Source: a bacterium
Lineage (GTDB): Bacteria; Desulfobacterota; JAPLJL01
NCBI GenBank assembly: GCA_028713675.1
Contig: JAQTNV010000003.1
Span: 1-64,000 of the forward strand
Direction: 5' to 3'
Length of the DNA stretch: 64,000 nt
In this document: positions 62,737 to 64,000 of the stretch, piece after piece
How positions within the stretch are numbered: position 1 is the first letter of the stretch
How the letters are laid out: each line of letters begins with the position of its first letter
The notes under the pieces: generated by a model
Databases searched by the model: none
What the model was told of the DNA's origin: nothing
What the model saw: only the letters and a program-made list of their open reading frames with translations
Translations under genes and position numbers: made by a program

Positions 62737-63456
62737 ATGGAAAATCGCGAAACGAAAGGGAAGCAGGAAAGAAAAAACCCGGCCGGACTGGTCCGAATGC
62801 TCCGGCGGCAATCCGGCTTCGCCCTGCCGGTGGCGTTGGTGGTCCTGCTGGTCATCACCTTTCTGGGGATCTCGGCGATCACCTTTACCAACCTGGACGT
62901 GGATGTTTCCCGGAACGTCCGCAACTCCGAATTTGTCTTCTACACCGCCGACAGCTGTCTCACCCTGGCCCGGGGGGTGCTGTCCCAGACCCATAACCTA
63001 ACTACCGGATGGACTACCACCCTGGCGGGTCATGGAATCGCAGCCGACGAGGTTTTAGCGACGGGCGATCGGGACGGCAATACCGGGGTGGTTACAGGAA
63101 CCACGGGCACTCCCGTCCATGTCAAGAGGGGAGCGATCCTCTACAACCTTGCCGGTGTTGAGATTCTCAATTACTCGGTCGGAACCCAGGCCGGGAACGG
63201 TTTCTGCACGGTGTATGTCCGGAACAACCGCGAAGACCTGACGGCCAGCCATACCGACGTAAACGCAGACACGGACGGCATCGTAGTGGTGACCGCGATC
63301 GGGACCAGCTCGAGCGGCGCGCAGGATACGATTGAAGCCGCCATTTCCTGGAAGGCGCTGACCGCCATTCCTTACCCGGAAATCGCGGACTATCCCCAGA
63401 TGACGATGGGGCCCCAGAACCTGAACGCGGCCCGGGCCAACCTGGATGTGCTGTAA
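62737..63456 (+). CDS. PilX-type minor pilin
   Basis: From ATG 62737 the protein is about 239 residues with leader to Gly27, then FALPVALVVLLVITFLGISAI, the PilX/GspK-like pattern, and the TADSCLTLARG helix. GAGAGGA nine bases upstream favours this start; ATG 62677 would add 20 residues and overlap pilW. Fourth gene of the operon. Confidence 0.85.
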   Translation: MENRETKGKQERKNPAGLVRMLRRQSGFALPVALVVLLVITFLGISAITFTNLDVDVSRNVRNSEFVFYTADSCLTLARGVLSQTHNLTTGWTTTLAGHGIAADEVLATGDRDGNTGVVTGTTGTPVHVKRGAILYNLAGVEILNYSVGTQAGNGFCTVYVRNNREDLTASHTDVNADTDGIVVVTAIGTSSSGAQDTIEAAISWKALTAIPYPEIADYPQMTMGPQNLNAARANLDVL

Positions 63457-63459
63457 AAA

Positions 63460-63640
63460 ATTGCAGAGGGCATAGAGCAAAGGGCAAAAAAGAAGCAGCA
63501 GGTAGCAAGTAGCAGATAACAAGTGACAAATTAAGAAGAAAAAAATGAACAAAATTAATCAGGATACGCCGCACAGCTCAAAAAGCTTTGAATTTAGCGT
63601 TGGGAATGGAAAACTCCATGCCCCGCGCTCTATGCCCCAT
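63460..63640. repeat. Word repeats upstream of pilY1
   Basis: GCAGAGGGCATAGAGC and CAAAGGGCAAAAAAG words pass into GCAGGTAGCAAGTAGC and then, about 120 bp on, into CATGCCCCGCGCTCTATGCCCCATGCC words of opposite sense. Confidence 0.8.
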
Positions 63641-63667
63641 GCCACAAATGGGGGGAGGTGGAACAAA

Positions 63668-64000
63668 ATGTTAACGAATAAAAAGAAACTGGGTATTCTG
63701 GCGGCGTTTTTTTTCATCCTGGCGGCGGTGCTCCCCCTGGCCTCGGCCCGGATGGACCCCTTGATGGAAGTCAAGTCCCAGATCAAAACCCCGAACATGC
63801 TGATTATCCTGGATACCTCGGGAAGCATGTCCTTCCGGCCCTCCGACAGCACCGTTGTGGGAGGAGACACCTCCACCAGCCGGATGTATATAGCTAAAGA
63901 TGTAATCAAAAGCGTTGTTTCGGATAGTTACGAGATGATGAACTTCGGCCTGATGAGTTTTGATCAGAAACATATTTCTTTAGGTGACAGCACCGGTTAC
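63668..64000 (+). CDS. PilY1-like protein, N-terminal part
   Basis: The gene is cut by the window edge; 111 codons are visible. A signal peptide (KLGILAAFFFILAAVLPLASA) is followed by a von Willebrand factor A domain start with the metal-site motif ILDTSGSMS at about residue 57. This matches PilY1, a tip-associated, calcium-dependent pilus adhesin, and fits the minor-pilin operon order. GGGGAGGTGG is a strong ribosome binding site. The C-terminal beta-propeller cannot be seen. Confidence 0.85.
   Translation, partial: MLTNKKKLGILAAFFFILAAVLPLASARMDPLMEVKSQIKTPNMLIILDTSGSMSFRPSDSTVVGGDTSTSRMYIAKDVIKSVVSDSYEMMNFGLMSFDQKHISLGDSTGY

Overview
The window is about 64 kb of chromosome from a Gram-negative bacterium, probably uncultured. 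The evidence is outer-membrane and LpoB/CsgG-type proteins, type IV pilus genes, a Wzx-type flippase and many glycosyltransferases. Outside 26.4-39.9 kb the genes are GC-rich. The order yggS-proC-yggT-divIVA, the sigma-54 two-component pair, the thrombospondin-3 repeat proteins and abundant word-like intergenic repeats fit deltaproteobacterial or candidate-phylum lineages (Omnitrophota- or Aminicenantota-like). I cannot place it more closely from sequence alone. I saw no rRNA, tRNA, CRISPR array or insertion sequence.

Layout. (1) 1-6.2 kb: the distal part of a tryptophan operon, trpC - trpB2 - trpF - trpB - methyltransferase - trpA. (2) 6.3-8.6 kb: a YfhO-like membrane protein. (3) 8.7-14.7 kb, minus strand: yggS, proC, a fused transporter/spermidine-synthase/TPR protein, yggT and a DivIVA-domain protein. 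(4) 15.0-17.8 kb: a DUF1015 protein, a TrmN6-like methyltransferase and a DciA-like protein. (5) 17.9-20.5 kb: FecR-domain protein, CDP-alcohol phosphatidyltransferase and a CsgG/LpoB-like protein. (6) 20.9-26.4 kb: major pilin, O-antigen-ligase-like protein, a small membrane-anchored protein and an ABC transporter split by a GxxExxY island. (7) 26.4-45.9 kb: a large surface-polysaccharide locus with nucleotide-sugar aminotransferase, methyltransferases, radical SAM enzyme, flippase, eight glycosyltransferases, a WecA/MraY-like initiator and an FAD enzyme. (8) 45.9-51.5 kb: second pilin, prepilin peptidase, sensor kinase and NtrC-type regulator. (9) 51.7-64 kb: a 2166-residue thrombospondin-3 repeat surface protein, an outer-membrane barrel protein and a minor-pilin operon (fimT/gspH, pilV, pilW, pilX, start of pilY1).

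Regions 6 to 9 look like one surface-structure programme. Pilins are processed by the peptidase at 47.2 kb and may be glycosylated by the ligase at 21.4 kb. Three matching sigma-54-type promoters (major pilin, giant surface protein, minor-pilin operon) could be served by the regulator at 50.1 kb.

The most unusual feature is a set of short degenerate word repeats filling most intergenic gaps. In several places they run into genes and encode signal peptides, prepilin leaders, an internal linker or C-terminal tails. A second unusual feature is a pair of inverted-repeat elements (16.4 and 43.2 kb) whose ends are conserved while the paired arms differ in a compensating way.
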